Part shown: one piece after another, positions 17,405 to 25,991 of the stretch
Numbering within the stretch: the first letter of the stretch is position 1
Layout of the letters: the number at the start of each line of letters is the position of its first letter
NCBI RefSeq assembly: GCF_014174495.1
Contig: NZ_JACJHR010000023.1
Location: 1-64,000 of the forward strand
Origin: Amycolatopsis echigonensis
GTDB taxonomy: Bacteria; Actinomycetota; Actinomycetes; Mycobacteriales; Pseudonocardiaceae
Direction: 5' to 3'
Length of the DNA: 64,000 bases
The notes under the pieces: generated by a model
The model's database searches: none
The model's input: only the letters and a program-made list of their open reading frames with translations
What the model was told of the DNA's origin: nothing
Position numbers and translations under genes: made by a program

Positions 17405-17450
17405 GTTCACGCAAGCAACTACTTGCGAAGAAGTCGCGACAAGCGTGAAC
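17405..17450 (+). promoter_or_regulatory. Inverted repeat in the leader of the esx pair
   Basis: The arms GTTCACGC (17405-17412) and GCGTGAAC (17443-17450) are perfect complements, and a smaller stem GCAAG/CTTGC lies inside the left half. It sits 85 bases before the first WXG100 start, within the 242-bp gap where the esx promoter should be. It may be an RNA hairpin or a regulator site. Confidence 0.35.
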
Positions 17451-17534
17451 CGAACTGGCAATGTCTTCGTCGTAGGTGCAGTGCCGGAAACACCAGCCGG
17501 CGCGCACAACCACTCACGAAGGGGGTAGCTCCCA

Positions 17535-17858
17535 ATGGCTGCTGGCGGTTTCACTGGGGATCCGAAGGAATTCACCGCGGCGGAGGGGCGCGTCGTCGAC
17601 GCGACCAGCCGGATGAACAAGAACCTGAGCGACCTGCGCTCCAACATCGAAGCGACCCGCGCGGGCTGGGAAGGCGACGCCCAGCGCGCCTTCGACAACG
17701 TCATGCGCCGCTTTGACGACTGTGGTCGCGGCCTGAACGACGCGCTGCACCGCATCGGTGAGCTGCTCCAGGAAGCGGGTTCCACCTACGCCAAGAGCGA
17801 GGCGGCCCAGCACGAGCACATCAGCTCGCTGAACAAGGGCTTCGGCGTTCTCGGCTGA
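17535..17858 (+). CDS. WXG100 protein, EsxU/CFP-10-like
   Basis: This 107-aa helical hairpin has the WXG turn as AGWEGDAQRAF near residue 45 and a YxxxD/E-type export signal (YAKSE) after the second helix, the two hallmarks of secreted ESX heterodimer subunits. ATG 17535 follows AAGGGGG. It is the first of two adjacent esx genes just upstream of rplM, the position of esxU (Rv3445c) in Mycobacterium tuberculosis. It most likely pairs with the product of 17924-18214 and is secreted by the ESX-4 machine. Confidence 0.92.
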   Translation: MAAGGFTGDPKEFTAAEGRVVDATSRMNKNLSDLRSNIEATRAGWEGDAQRAFDNVMRRFDDCGRGLNDALHRIGELLQEAGSTYAKSEAAQHEHISSLNKGFGVLG

Positions 17859-17923
17859 TCCAGTTCTTTTTCCGTTCCAGATTCGCCTTCCTCTTTCATT
17901 CTTTCTTCTGACAGGAGTTCGAC

Positions 17924-18214
17924 ATGCCTGACGGCCGCATTGTTGTTGATCCGGGTACCATCCACCGCGCCGCGGAGGACTGCACCGCCACCGGCGGCGA
18001 GCTGAAGACCCTCTTCGACAACCTGCAGAGTGACCTCAGCCCGCTGACCAACAGCTGGACCGGTGAAGCGAAGGACCAGTACCACCAGGCCCAGAACGAG
18101 TGGAACCAGAAGTTCGAGGAGTTCACTCAGCTGCTGGCGCAGATCGCCGCCGTGCTGCCGCAGATCGCGGACGGCTACACGGCGACGGACCGCTCGGTGC
18201 AGAACCTGTTCTGA
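17924..18214 (+). CDS. WXG100 protein, EsxT/ESAT-6-like
   Basis: This 96-aa protein has two helices joined by NSWTGEAKDQY (W-T-G turn near residue 45), the usual WXG100 length, and a C-terminal YTATD that fits YxxxD/E. ACAGGAG lies seven bases before ATG 17924. The 65-bp spacing to the previous esx gene and the position correspond to esxT (Rv3444c). Most ESX pairs carry the export signal on one subunit only; both proteins here have a candidate. Confidence 0.92.
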   Translation: MPDGRIVVDPGTIHRAAEDCTATGGELKTLFDNLQSDLSPLTNSWTGEAKDQYHQAQNEWNQKFEEFTQLLAQIAAVLPQIADGYTATDRSVQNLF

Positions 18215-18231
18215 GCCAAGCTCCGAAACCA

Positions 18232-18270
18232 CGGCGGGCCGGGCGCCTTCGGGTGCCGGCCCGCCGTTTT
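18232..18270. terminator. Terminator after the esx pair
   Basis: A GC-rich stem (about 15 bp with one bulge, arms 18232-18247 and 18252-18266) with a TTCG-type loop is followed by TTTT. It separates the plus-strand ESX-4 operon from the minus-strand DUF4333 gene. Confidence 0.85.
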
Positions 18271-18299
18271 CGTTGCCCGGAAAGGCTTTCGCGGGCTGA

Positions 18300-18965
18300 T
18301 CAGTGCGGAGCGCCGACGGAATATTCCGGCTTGTCGTTGAGCACGCGCACGGTCACCTTCTTCGGCTGCCCGCCGACCTGCACCGTGCAGTCGAAGGTGG
18401 TGCCGTTCTCGATCGCCTGGCCCGACGGGCACGCGACGTTCTTCACGTCCGGCTCGCCGTAGTTCTCGTTGAGCACCCGGGAAACGCCCTCCTGCAACGA
18501 CTTCTGGTCGAGGGTGTCCCCGCTGAACACTCCGGTCGCCCACGAGATCCCGGCCGCGGCGGCCAGCACCACGACGACGGCCCCGGCGATCAGGAACGGT
18601 TTCTTCGACCGCGGTTTTCCTGGCTTCGCCGAGGAAAACGCGCCGAGCCCGCCGTATTCGGACGGCTGGAATCCGCCGCCGTAAGGACTTCCGGACGGCT
18701 GCGGTCCCGGCTGGCCCTGCGCTTGCCCGGGCCCGCCGTACGGCTGAACGGGCGTCGGCTGGCTCTGCGGCTGACCGTAGGGCTGGGCCGGATACCCCTG
18801 TTGCGGATACTGCGGCGGCGGAAACGGCTGCGGCGCCGGAGGTTGCGCCCACTGGCCGCCGGATCCGTCCACATGGGACGGATAACCCGGCTGCTGCGGC
18901 GCGTTCGGCCCCGGCTGCCACCACTGCGGCTGGCCATGAGGGTGCTGGTCGGGAGGCTGGGTCAT
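18300..18965 (-). CDS. Pro/Gln-rich single-pass membrane protein with DUF4333-like domain
   Basis: Residues 1-125 are a disordered cytosolic region of Pro, Gln, Gly and Tyr (QPPAPQPFPPPQYPQQGYP and similar). A membrane helix at about 127-147 (PFLIAGAVVVVLAAAAGISWA) leads to an extracytoplasmic domain of about 70 residues with two cysteines (KNVACPSGQ, TTFDCTVQVGG). This pattern matches DUF4333, a small cell-envelope domain of actinobacteria. ATG 18965 is the only good start. The lipoprotein gene ends 52 bases upstream in the same direction, so cotranscription is plausible. Function unknown. Confidence 0.75.
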   Translation of the reverse strand: MTQPPDQHPHGQPQWWQPGPNAPQQPGYPSHVDGSGGQWAQPPAPQPFPPPQYPQQGYPAQPYGQPQSQPTPVQPYGGPGQAQGQPGPQPSGSPYGGGFQPSEYGGLGAFSSAKPGKPRSKKPFLIAGAVVVVLAAAAGISWATGVFSGDTLDQKSLQEGVSRVLNENYGEPDVKNVACPSGQAIENGTTFDCTVQVGGQPKKVTVRVLNDKPEYSVGAPH

Positions 18966-19017
18966 CGGAGGTCACCTCGGGGATCGGTCGGCGCGGGGGT
19001 CGGCGGAAGGGTGCGCA

Positions 19018-19980
19018 TCAGCGCCCCTGCAGTTCGCCGAGCCTGCGGTAGAAGTCCTGTTTGGCCGCGTCGTCCGCGAGGACGGTGACCTGCGAGGCGT
19101 CCGGCACCGTCGGCAGGTCCGAGGAGGTGGCCTCGCCGGTGAACTTGAAGTCGTAGCGCAGTTCGACCTTGTGCCCGTCGCCCTCGAACTTGGCCGCCAT
19201 CGTGAACTCGGCGAGCGAACCGTCCGGCTTGAGCGTGATCGTGCTCGGGATGACGGCCTTGCGCAGTTCCGGGCCGACCTGGTTGACCACCTTGTCCGGC
19301 AGGAGCTCGACGCGCCGGTCGAGGAAGATCGGGAACGGCACGTTCACGGTCAGCTGCTCGGTGCCGTCCGCGGAGCTCTTCGCGCCGCGCAGCGCTTTCT
19401 TGTCCGCCTTGTACGCGCTGTCGACCGCGTCGCCCATCTTGCACGCGATCTGCACCCCGGCCCACGCGCACGGCTGGATGAGCCCGGCCTCCGGTTTGGG
19501 CATCGACACCCACGGCGTCGGCGCGAGCGATTTGTAGGCCGGGCCGAGGTAGAGGTACTCGACGGCGCCCTCGGCCGGGGTGAACGAGTCGAGGAACTCG
19601 TTGGGGTTCTTCTGCGACCGGTTGTGCACGATGCGGCTCTCGGGGCTGCCAGTGCGCGCGGAGGTGACGATGTTGTGCAGGTACTTGTCGTCGAACTTGA
19701 AGTACCGGTCCGCGGAGTTGGTCACATTGCGCGGCTCGACGATCGTGTCGCCGAGCTTCGACATGGCCTTCTCGAACTTCGCGCCGACGTACGCGGCGGC
19801 CTGGTCGCCGTCGGGCAGCGCGGTGCCGGCGCGGGCCTGCCCGCACGCCGTCGCGAGTGCCAGCACGGCGGCGACGGCTCCTGCCGTGCGTGCGGCTCGG
19901 GTCGTCCACGCTCGTGTCTTCAACTGCGGTCCCCAGGTGCTCGTCGTGCTCGCGCGGATGCGCGTGGCGAATCGTCTCAT
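19018..19980 (-). CDS. Secreted lipoprotein of unknown function (about 320 aa)
   Basis: A hydrophobic segment AGAVAAVLALATAC with a lipobox (LATAC) near residue 46 predicts lipidation at the cysteine and retention on the outer face of the membrane. The mature part is a mixed alpha/beta domain with no motif I recognise; FPIFLDRRVELLPDKVVNQVG may be its core. ATG 19980 is chosen, but no ribosome site is obvious, and a TTG beginning LKTRAW about 17 codons later would give a more typical short signal peptide. The frame extends upstream to 20103 with unlikely composition. Confidence 0.65.
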   Translation of the reverse strand: MRRFATRIRASTTSTWGPQLKTRAWTTRAARTAGAVAAVLALATACGQARAGTALPDGDQAAAYVGAKFEKAMSKLGDTIVEPRNVTNSADRYFKFDDKYLHNIVTSARTGSPESRIVHNRSQKNPNEFLDSFTPAEGAVEYLYLGPAYKSLAPTPWVSMPKPEAGLIQPCAWAGVQIACKMGDAVDSAYKADKKALRGAKSSADGTEQLTVNVPFPIFLDRRVELLPDKVVNQVGPELRKAVIPSTITLKPDGSLAEFTMAAKFEGDGHKVELRYDFKFTGEATSSDLPTVPDASQVTVLADDAAKQDFYRRLGELQGR

Positions 19981-20177
19981 CCCGGCGCGTCGCGCGGGGC
20001 GGGATGGTGGTTCCCGGCCGCTGGTCGGGTAAGCTGCGACCGGCCGACGAGGCGCCTTCGCACCCCCCGCTGCAGAGCAGAGGGACCACAGGGGTATCTT
20101 CATATGTCGTTGTGCGTTGCGGCGCGTCAGCGCTCGGCCCGCACATTACCCACACGCAATGACGACGAGGTAGACCC

Positions 20178-20630
20178 TTGCCCACGTACAGCCCCAAGCC
20201 CGGCGACGTCACTCGTGCCTGGCACGTGATCGACGCCGAGGATGTCGTGCTCGGACGGCTCGCGACCGAGGTCGCCACGCTGCTGCGCGGCAAGCACAAG
20301 CCGACCTACGCCCCGCACGTGGACACCGGTGACTTCGTCATCATCGTCAACGCCGAGAAGGTCGCTCTCACCGGTAACAAGCGCGAGCAGAAGTTCGCGT
20401 ACCGGCACAGCGGTTACCCCGGCGGTCTGCGGAAGCGCTCCTTCGGCGAGCTGCTCGACACCAAGCCCGAGCACCTCGTGGAGAAGGTGGTCAAGGGCAT
20501 GCTGCCGAAGAACAAGCTCGGCCGCGCCATGGCCAAGAAGCTGAAGGTGTACGCCGGCCCGCAGCACCCGCACGCCGCGCAGCAGCCGCAGGCGCGCGAG
20601 ATCACCAAGATCGCGCAGGTCGCGCAGTGA
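20178..20630 (+). CDS. rplM: 50S ribosomal protein L13
   Basis: L13 is an early-assembling large-subunit protein. The sequence [32 protein letters not shown] and [11 protein letters not shown] is diagnostic, and 150 aa is the usual actinobacterial length. The start is a TTG at 20178 with GACGAGG upstream, giving [15 protein letters not shown]; no ATG or GTG gives a better N-terminus. The stop overlaps the rpsI start. The 197-bp gap upstream should hold the operon promoter and may hold a leader, but no structure could be fixed by eye. Confidence 0.97.
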   Translation: MPTYSPKPGDVTRAWHVIDAEDVVLGRLATEVATLLRGKHKPTYAPHVDTGDFVIIVNAEKVALTGNKREQKFAYRHSGYPGGLRKRSFGELLDTKPEHLVEKVVKGMLPKNKLGRAMAKKLKVYAGPQHPHAAQQPQAREITKIAQVAQ

Positions 20631-21130
20631 GTGAGGAACAGTTGACCAGCACCGAGACCGAGGTCGTCGCTTCGACCGAGACCCCCGCCGAGGCCGTGGC
20701 GACCAGCGAGTCCGCCGCCGCTCCGCGTCCCTCGCGGGCCGCCGGCGGCAACGCGCAGACGGTCGGCCGCCGCAAGGAGGCCGTGGTCCGCGTCCGCGTC
20801 GTGCCGGGTACCGGTGAGTTCAAGCTCAACGGCAAGTCGCTCGAGCAGTACTTCCCGAACAAGGTCCACCAGCAGCTCATCCGCGAGCCGCTCGTGACCG
20901 TCGAGAAGCCGGACTCCTTCGACATCTTCGCCAACCTCAAGGGCGGCGGGATCTCGGGCCAGGCGGGCGCGCTGCGTCTCGCCATCGCCCGTGCGCTGGT
21001 CGAGGTCGACGCCGACGACCGTCCGGCCCTGAAGAAGGCCGGCTTCCTGACCCGTGACGCGCGCGCCACGGAGCGGAAGAAGTACGGCCTCAAGAAGGCC
21101 CGCAAGGCCCCGCAGTACTCCAAGCGCTGA
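20627..21130 (+). CDS. rpsI: 30S ribosomal protein S9
   Basis: The S9 core starts at about residue 44 ([20 protein letters not shown]) and ends with the conserved [12 protein letters not shown] tail that reaches the P site. The first 43 residues are an acidic Glu/Thr/Ala extension typical of actinobacterial S9. GTG 20627 overlaps the rplM stop as GTGA, the classical rplM-rpsI coupling. 167 aa. Confidence 0.97.
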   Translation: MSEEQLTSTETEVVASTETPAEAVATSESAAAPRPSRAAGGNAQTVGRRKEAVVRVRVVPGTGEFKLNGKSLEQYFPNKVHQQLIREPLVTVEKPDSFDIFANLKGGGISGQAGALRLAIARALVEVDADDRPALKKAGFLTRDARATERKKYGLKKARKAPQYSKR

Positions 21131-21152
21131 TTTTCGCGCCTGGCGCAACCCT

Positions 21153-21187
21153 GGAAGCGCCCATCCGTCCATCGGATGGGCGCTTCC
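21153..21187 (+). terminator. Hairpin after rpsI
   Basis: The perfect 15-bp arms GGAAGCGCCCATCCG and CGGATGGGCGCTTCC surround a five-base loop, 22 bases after the rpsI stop. It has no U-tract, as is common in actinobacteria. Confidence 0.8.
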
Positions 21188-21332
21188 GGCGTTTGCGGGC
21201 AGGTGATGCGTTTTCCGCCGCTGGCACGACTGTCTTGGGGTAGGGCAGGGGATCGCCCTTGCCGGGTCCGGCGCTAGGTTTGTCGAGGGCCGGCGCGCCC
21301 CGAGGCTGGTGGATCTAGACAAGGAGGTCGAG

Positions 21333-22670
21333 ATGGCTCGACTGTTCGGCACCGACGGGGTACGCGGTCTGGCCAATGCCGACCTGTCCCCGGAGCTGGC
21401 CCTCTCGGTCGCGGCGAGCGCCGCCCGGGTGCTGGCGGCGCACGACCGTTCGCACCGTCCGGTGGCCGTCGTCGGCCGCGACCCGCGCGCCAGCGGCGAG
21501 ATGCTGGAGGCCGCCGTGGTGGCGGGCCTCGCGTCGGCCGGTGCGGACGTCCTGCGGCTCGGCGTGCTGCCGACTCCCGCCGTCGCGTACCTCGTCGGTG
21601 CGCTCGACGCGGACCTCGGCGTGATGATCTCCGCCTCGCACAACCCCATGCCGGACAACGGCATCAAGCTCTTCGCCGCCGGCGGGCACAAACTGCCGGA
21701 CAGCATCGAGGACGAGATCGAACGCGGCCTCGACGCGACGAGCGTCACCCGCCCGACCGGCGACGGCGTCGGCCGGGTGACGGACGTCCCGGACGCCCTC
21801 GACAAGTACATCGAGCACCTGGTCGCCGCGACGCCGCATCCGCTGACCGGCCTGAAGGTCGTGGTGGACTGCGCGAACGGCGCGTCGTCCGTAGCCGCCC
21901 CGGAGGCGTACCGCCGGGCCGGAGCCGAGGTCGTGGCCCTGCACGCGGAGCCGGACGGCATCAACATCAACGACAGCTGTGGCTCAAACCACCCGGACTT
22001 GCTGCGCGCGGCAGTCGTCGAACACGGTGCCGACCTCGGCATCGGCCACGACGGAGACGCCGACCGCTGCGTGGCCGTCGACGCGGCCGGCGAGCTGGTG
22101 GACGGCGACCAGATCATGGCCGTCCTGGCCCTGGCGCTGGCCGAAGAGGGCGCGCTGGTGAAGGACACCCTGGTCGCCACCGTGATGAGCAACCTCGGCC
22201 TGCACCTGGCGATGAAGGCACACGGCATCTCGGTCGTCACGACTGCGGTGGGTGACCGCTACGTGCTGGAGGAACTGCGCGCCTCAGGCCTGGCCCTCGG
22301 CGGCGAACAGTCCGGCCACGTGGTCCTCCCCGCCCACGCCACGACCGGCGACGGCCTCCTGACCGCACTGCGGCTGATGGCCCGGATGGCCGCCACGGGC
22401 AAGCCGCTGGCCGAACTGGCCGCGGTGATGAACCGGCTGCCGCAGGTGCTGGTCAACGTCCCGGTCGCGGACAAGGCAGCGGTGGCAGGCTCGGCCGAAG
22501 TCCGCGACGCGGTAGGCGAGGTCGAAGCCGAACTCGGCGAGGAAGGCCGGGTCCTGCTGCGCCCCTCGGGCACCGAGCAGCTGGTGCGGGTGATGGTGGA
22601 GGCCCCGGCCCACGCGACCGCCCAGGCGGCGGCGGACCGGCTGGCCGGGGTGGTGTCCGCGGTCTCCTGA
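21333..22670 (+). CDS. glmM: Phosphoglucosamine mutase GlmM
   Basis: GlmM converts glucosamine-6-phosphate to glucosamine-1-phosphate for UDP-GlcNAc and peptidoglycan synthesis. It starts [12 protein letters not shown], has the phosphoserine loop [13 protein letters not shown] near residue 100, the metal loop DGDADRC near 245, the sugar loop GEQSGHV and the phosphate-binding [12 protein letters not shown] at the end. It is 445 aa. ATG 21333 is fixed by AAGGAGG five bases upstream; eight further upstream codons are not used. It sits with glmS 4.3 kb away, so two steps of amino-sugar supply are encoded in this region. Confidence 0.97.
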   Translation: MARLFGTDGVRGLANADLSPELALSVAASAARVLAAHDRSHRPVAVVGRDPRASGEMLEAAVVAGLASAGADVLRLGVLPTPAVAYLVGALDADLGVMISASHNPMPDNGIKLFAAGGHKLPDSIEDEIERGLDATSVTRPTGDGVGRVTDVPDALDKYIEHLVAATPHPLTGLKVVVDCANGASSVAAPEAYRRAGAEVVALHAEPDGININDSCGSNHPDLLRAAVVEHGADLGIGHDGDADRCVAVDAAGELVDGDQIMAVLALALAEEGALVKDTLVATVMSNLGLHLAMKAHGISVVTTAVGDRYVLEELRASGLALGGEQSGHVVLPAHATTGDGLLTALRLMARMAATGKPLAELAAVMNRLPQVLVNVPVADKAAVAGSAEVRDAVGEVEAELGEEGRVLLRPSGTEQLVRVMVEAPAHATAQAAADRLAGVVSAVS

Positions 22671-22749
22671 CCGAAATCTGGTGAATACTCTGCGCCACCA
22701 ATGATCCGGCAGGTACATTCCGCAATGCGGGATCTACCGGGGAGGGGCG

Positions 22750-23190
22750 ATGTACGACCAGAGTGAGGTGCCTCCGCATTTCGCCAGAAGCTTGGCGGCG
22801 ATGGAGGAAGTCCGCGCACAGTACAGCGCCGACCACGAGCGCGCGATCGCCGATGACGAGGCCAGGCAGGCCGCGTTCGCGAAGCTTCTCGAGGAACATC
22901 GCGCCCAGGACGCGCAGTCGCAAGCCGACCGCGAGGCCGCGATCGCTGCCGCCGCCGAGGGAACCGAGGAAGACCGCGCCGCGTCGGAACAGGCAGAACG
23001 GACAGCCCAGCGGGTTGCCAAGCAGGTCGCCGAGGACGACGCGGCCGCCGCGATGTTCCGGGTCGAGGACGACACCGAACCGGTCGCGCCGGCGCCAGCC
23101 GCACCGCCTCCTCCGCCTGCCTCGGCGGCCCGGCACCGGGCATGGGAGGACGACGACTTCTCGGCCACCAACTGGATTGACGCAGAGTAG
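22750..23190 (+). CDS. Charged coiled-coil protein of a T7SS-type cassette (146 aa)
   Basis: Residues 10-105 form a long, highly charged Glu/Asp/Ala/Arg helix, probably a coiled coil (AMEEVRAQYSADHERAIADD ... AKQVAEDDAAA). A Pro-rich segment and an acidic end (WEDDDFSATNWIDAE) follow. There is no signal peptide or membrane helix. ATG 22750 follows GGGGAGGGG. It lies 27 bp before a small WXG100-sized gene and a large putative substrate on the same strand, so it may be their cytosolic chaperone. I do not recognise the family. Confidence 0.65.
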   Translation: MYDQSEVPPHFARSLAAMEEVRAQYSADHERAIADDEARQAAFAKLLEEHRAQDAQSQADREAAIAAAAEGTEEDRAASEQAERTAQRVAKQVAEDDAAAAMFRVEDDTEPVAPAPAAPPPPPASAARHRAWEDDDFSATNWIDAE

Positions 23191-23217
23191 CCGCGGGCGC
23201 GAGGGGAGAGGGCGACG

Positions 23218-23535
23218 ATGGCGAAATTCCACATTGAGCCGGACCAGGTCACAAAGGTGGCGAACGACGTCTCGACCATGAGCACGTCGTTCAAGGAGAT
23301 CAAGACTTACACCGCGCAGTCCCAGCTGGCCCCAGGGCACTTCGGCAAGATTCCCGGCCTGTCCGAGGCCGCGGGCGCGTATGTGGCGAAGATGCAGGCA
23401 CTCGGCGACTCCGCGGCGAAGGGCAGCACGTTTCTCGGCGGCTTCGCGGAACGGCTCAACACCTCGGTGACCTTGCACAGCGAGAACGAGCAAGAGAACG
23501 CTTGGGGCGTCACGAACGCCGGCAAGGGAGCCTGA
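23218..23535 (+). CDS. WXG100/EspC-like small helical protein (105 aa)
   Basis: The N-terminus FHIEPDQVTKVANDVSTMSTSF and the overall two-helix pattern with a Gly-rich turn (PGHFGKIPGLSEAAGAY) resemble the EspC-like T7SS family (residue position, hydrophobic spacing and length of about 100 aa). No W-x-G motif is present. GAGGGGAGAGG lies before ATG 23218. The stop is two bases from the next gene's GTG, so the two are translationally coupled. It probably pairs with the helical N-terminal domain of the 817-aa protein. Confidence 0.7.
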   Translation: MAKFHIEPDQVTKVANDVSTMSTSFKEIKTYTAQSQLAPGHFGKIPGLSEAAGAYVAKMQALGDSAAKGSTFLGGFAERLNTSVTLHSENEQENAWGVTNAGKGA

Positions 23536-23537
23536 CC

Positions 23538-25991
23538 GTGACTCCTCCGGCGGACCAGGGCGCCGGTCGTCTCGGCGACACGATCATCGCCCCGCTGCAG
23601 CCTCCCGCGGACGTCCATCTCGACGACACGTCCGACAACATTCTCAAGCCGCTGGCCGGTTTCCGGGAGAAGATGACCGGCAAACTCGTGCAGCCGTACA
23701 CGAGGTGGATCCAGCATCCGTCGCGAAACCTCGGGCTGCGGTTCTCCCCGCCGTACGGCCAGGGGGACGAAGAGAACCGGATGCTGAACGAACTCGGCGG
23801 GTTCGGCTTCGGCTATTTCTGGGGCGCGCAGGAACGCGCGGCGAACCTCGGCAAGGCGGCGAAAGCCGCGCAGGACGACACCGCTCAGGTCAAGCAGAGC
23901 CTCACCGCCGCCTGGCAGGGCAAGGCCGCCGATTCGGCCGCCGAGAAGCTGGACGATTTCAGCAAGGCCTCCGGCGAATACCTCGGCACGGTCAACGGTT
24001 TCAGCCAGCTGCTTCAGCAGTTGTGGCAGACGGTGCGCAAGCCGATCCTCGATTTGGGACAGCTGCCCGAAAACGGCGGACAGGCGCCCAAGAAGTTCCT
24101 GGACGCGCACAAGCCCGAGGACACCGACGGGCTGCTGATGTTCATGGACCGGCTCGACGAGGCGATCAAATGGGGCCGTCAGGATTCGGTGGGCTGGCAG
24201 TTTGCGACCAGCTTCGATGCATATGTCAATCCACGTGGGCCGTCTGAAGTTGCGCGGAGCGAGAGCTCCGGCACTGGCCCGATCAACGCGCAGGACATCC
24301 GGAGCATGTCGGTGGACCTGGACACCGGTTACGACTCCAAGTGGTCCGACATGTTCTGCCGTCAGATGGACGAGTACTGCCAGCAGTACTCGGACGCGAT
24401 GGACTGCTTCCGGCAGTACATCCGCAACGCGCACACAGCGGCGACGAACGCCCTTCGCGCGTTTTCCGATGGGCTGAACGTGCCGACCGATCCGTTCGGC
24501 CGCCTGCAGCTCGGTGCCGACAGCGGCAGCGGCGGGCATGACAAGGGACCGTCCGGCCGGAACGACGGCGGGGACGGCAAACCGCCGTCCAACGGGGGCG
24601 GCGGCGATACAAAACCGCAGCAGGCCACGGTTCCTCCGCAGGTCGGCCCGACCCCGGCCCCAGCACAGACACCGGCCCCCACCCCGACACCGACCCCGCC
24701 CGCGCAGCCCGATCCGAACCAGAATCCGGTCACGCACAAGCCGCTCGAGGTGGATCCGTCGACCGGGCAGCCGTACCCGATCGACCCGCGAACCGGTGAA
24801 GCGGTCAAGACCGAGCGCGAAGCGCCGGACACCGTCACGGTCCAGCACGGCGAGCACAAGATCACCATGTCGGAGCCGGACGACCACGGGAAGATGGCGG
24901 TCTCGGTCGGCGACGGGTCCGGGCACGACAAGGCGTACCAGCTCGATTTCGGCGACCAGGCAGACCAGGCCGACAAGGCCCCTGGAACCGGCGCTGGCGC
25001 GGCGCAAGCGGACTCGGCTGCTCGTCCGCACGACGGGTCGGCGCAGCCCGCACACGACGGCCAAGGCCCGGCAGCGAAGCCGCACGATGCACCCGGCGGC
25101 CCGGTCCACAAACAGCCGGACGGCACGGCTCCGACGACGGATCCGAACCAGGTGCACCGCCCTGGCCCGGACGGAAAGATCCACATCGAGGACGGCAACC
25201 TCAAGATCACGGCTGAGCGCCCGAGCGGGCCGGACGGTCCGACCGTGGTGACGGTGGACGACGGATCCGGTGAGCCGACGAAGTACACGCTCGACGACCA
25301 CGGGAAGATCGACCCGGCGACCGGACGGCCGGTCGACGGATTGACCGCTCAGCAGCACGGCGGCGGTGCCGCGAGCCCGGCCGCGCCTGCCACTGAACTG
25401 CCCGCGGAGCACATCCGCGAAGGTCAGCAGGTCGTGGCGGACGCTGGCGCTGCTGGACATGCCCAGCCGGTCGCCGAGCACGCTGCCGCGACGCAAGAGC
25501 ACTCGACGACCGGGCAATCGGCAGCAGCCGACGGGCACGATCAGTCCGCTGGAGAGCAGACGGGACGGCACTATGCCCAGCCGGTCGCGGCGCAGGCAGA
25601 CGCGACTCCGGCATACGGAACGCCCGCGGCGAGCGGCCCGGACGAGTCGACCACCGCGCAGTCGGTGCTGGACCCGTTCAGCAGCGATCCCGGGCTGGGC
25701 CACGTTCCGGCTGGTCCCGGACACGGGGATTCGGCGGTTCCGGCTGGATGGGAGCAGGGCGGAGCGGAACACCCGGCCGAACTCGGCACCGCGCCGACCA
25801 CCACCGATCAGCAGCACGACCAGTCGATGGGCATGATGGGCGGCCCGATGATGGGCGGCGGACAAGGCAATTCCGGCGACCAGGAGCGCGGGACCAGCGG
25901 TTACCGGGCCGACGGCGGCTTGTTCGGCACCGCGCCGGGCGGCAGCCGGATCAGCGGATCGCTGTCTGAGGAGGACGAGGGGCGGCGCTGA
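23538..25991 (+). CDS. Large multidomain putative T7SS substrate (817 aa)
   Basis: Residues 85-310 are helical with W-x-G-type turns (AAWQGKAADSAAEKLDDF), as in fused WXG100 modules. Next come a Gly/Pro linker with a run of TPAP/TPTP repeats and two related beta modules of about 45 residues (VQHGEHKITMSE ... GDGSGHDKAYQLD near 435 and IEDGNLKITAER ... DDGSGEPTKYTLD near 550), each close to a DP.TG.P segment. The last 190 residues are His/Gln/Ala-rich and end MMGGPMMGGGQGN, a tail resembling other T7SS-linked proteins here. GTG 23538 follows AAGGGAG. There is no Sec signal, so ESX export is the simplest reading. I see no catalytic residues. Confidence 0.7.
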   Translation: MTPPADQGAGRLGDTIIAPLQPPADVHLDDTSDNILKPLAGFREKMTGKLVQPYTRWIQHPSRNLGLRFSPPYGQGDEENRMLNELGGFGFGYFWGAQERAANLGKAAKAAQDDTAQVKQSLTAAWQGKAADSAAEKLDDFSKASGEYLGTVNGFSQLLQQLWQTVRKPILDLGQLPENGGQAPKKFLDAHKPEDTDGLLMFMDRLDEAIKWGRQDSVGWQFATSFDAYVNPRGPSEVARSESSGTGPINAQDIRSMSVDLDTGYDSKWSDMFCRQMDEYCQQYSDAMDCFRQYIRNAHTAATNALRAFSDGLNVPTDPFGRLQLGADSGSGGHDKGPSGRNDGGDGKPPSNGGGGDTKPQQATVPPQVGPTPAPAQTPAPTPTPTPPAQPDPNQNPVTHKPLEVDPSTGQPYPIDPRTGEAVKTEREAPDTVTVQHGEHKITMSEPDDHGKMAVSVGDGSGHDKAYQLDFGDQADQADKAPGTGAGAAQADSAARPHDGSAQPAHDGQGPAAKPHDAPGGPVHKQPDGTAPTTDPNQVHRPGPDGKIHIEDGNLKITAERPSGPDGPTVVTVDDGSGEPTKYTLDDHGKIDPATGRPVDGLTAQQHGGGAASPAAPATELPAEHIREGQQVVADAGAAGHAQPVAEHAAATQEHSTTGQSAAADGHDQSAGEQTGRHYAQPVAAQADATPAYGTPAASGPDESTTAQSVLDPFSSDPGLGHVPAGPGHGDSAVPAGWEQGGAEHPAELGTAPTTTDQQHDQSMGMMGGPMMGGGQGNSGDQERGTSGYRADGGLFGTAPGGSRISGSLSEEDEGRR

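Noticed and set aside
19981..20103. N-terminal extension of the lipoprotein gene at 19018-19980
   Set aside because: It would put the lipobox about 87 residues from the start, which is not compatible with a lipoprotein signal peptide.
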